Positions 63,939 to 64,000 of a stretch of 64,000 nucleotides of DNA are shown in pieces. This DNA is from Candidatus Zhuqueibacterota bacterium. Lineage in GTDB: Bacteria > Zhuqueibacterota > Zhuqueibacteria > Thermofontimicrobiales > Sulfurfontimicrobiaceae. The notes under the pieces are model-generated. The model was not told the DNA's origin, searched no databases, and worked only from the letters and a program-made list of their open reading frames with translations. Within the stretch, counting starts at the first letter, position 1. Every line of letters starts with the position of its first letter. The stretch is taken from NCBI GenBank assembly GCA_016927835.1, contig JAFGMA010000203.1:1-64000 (forward strand). Direction: 5' to 3'. Made by a program: the position numbers and the translations under genes.

Positions 63939-64000
63939 TTATTCATCCACTCCGAAAGCTACCGCAGGGAACGTAACCACCGGATGCGATGCAGAAATGA
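63939..64000 (-). CDS. possible C-terminus of a minus-strand protein, partial
   Basis: Reading in from the window edge, one frame stays open for about 20 codons and ends SHPVVTFPAVAFGVDE before a TAA at 63941-63939. Two hairpins lie downstream. It is too short to identify. Confidence 0.25.
   Translation of the reverse strand, partial: ISASHPVVTFPAVAFGVDE

Noticed and set aside
1-64000. tRNA, rRNA, tmRNA, CRISPR array, toxin-antitoxin pair, or intact insertion sequence
   Set aside because: I looked for T-loop signatures, regularly spaced repeats, transposase motifs and paired small genes and found none convincing. A tRNAscan-SE, Infernal and CRISPR-finder run would settle this.

Overview
The window (about 45% GC by eye) looks like a chromosome piece from an uncultured-type Gram-negative bacterium of the FCB superphylum, for example KSB1 or Calditrichota. 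This is an inference. It rests on two large secreted proteins ending in type IX-like sorting modules with the NFPNPFN motif, a dockerin/cohesin-like pair, outer-membrane beta-barrels, many TPR, CsgG-like and Hanks-kinase proteins, and sigma-54-linked two-component genes. No rRNA, tRNA, CRISPR array, prophage or intact transposase was seen.

Layout. Bases 1-9300 are accessory: a possible decayed group II intron fragment, a minus-strand trio (outer-membrane protein, galacturonokinase-like GHMP kinase, sugar nucleotidyltransferase), a secreted C69 peptidase, a BAHD-like acyltransferase and an unassigned glycosidase-like protein. Bases 9387-37093 form an unbroken minus-strand block. It holds a PP2C phosphatase, two apparently active Hanks kinases, a TPR pseudokinase, an FHA-SpoA fusion, three CsgG/FlgO-like proteins, large secreted FnIII/Ig-like proteins and a beta-barrel. 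Together these contain a writer, an eraser and a reader of phospho-Ser/Thr plus envelope proteins they may act on.

A 1.45-kb gene-free stretch precedes gcvPB (38545). From 40199 to 55741 every gene is on the plus strand and most are regulatory: a diguanylate cyclase response regulator, two histidine kinases, an NtrC-type sigma-54 activator, a receiver-PATAN protein, an orphan ParA, a membrane-anchored lytic transglycosylase, and three consecutive proteins with degenerate Hpt-like helical modules. The middle one of these three is an archaeal-type FtsZ carrying such a module as its C-terminal tail. Two GG-N10-GC sigma-54 promoter candidates lie just before the PATAN gene and the transglycosylase gene, downstream of the activator. 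This block is the best candidate for an undescribed system, possibly phosphorelay-linked control of a polymerising GTPase and of cell-wall remodelling.

From 56070 to the end the genes are housekeeping-like: hutH, guaB, rpsT (minus strand, with a consensus sigma-70 promoter), an acyl-CoA-ligase-like gene and an EF-G paralogue with an altered G4 motif. Repeats include a roughly 100-bp element with AGGAGGTGGGATAAAAT inverted termini (four copies and a half copy) and remnants of GxxExxY genes.
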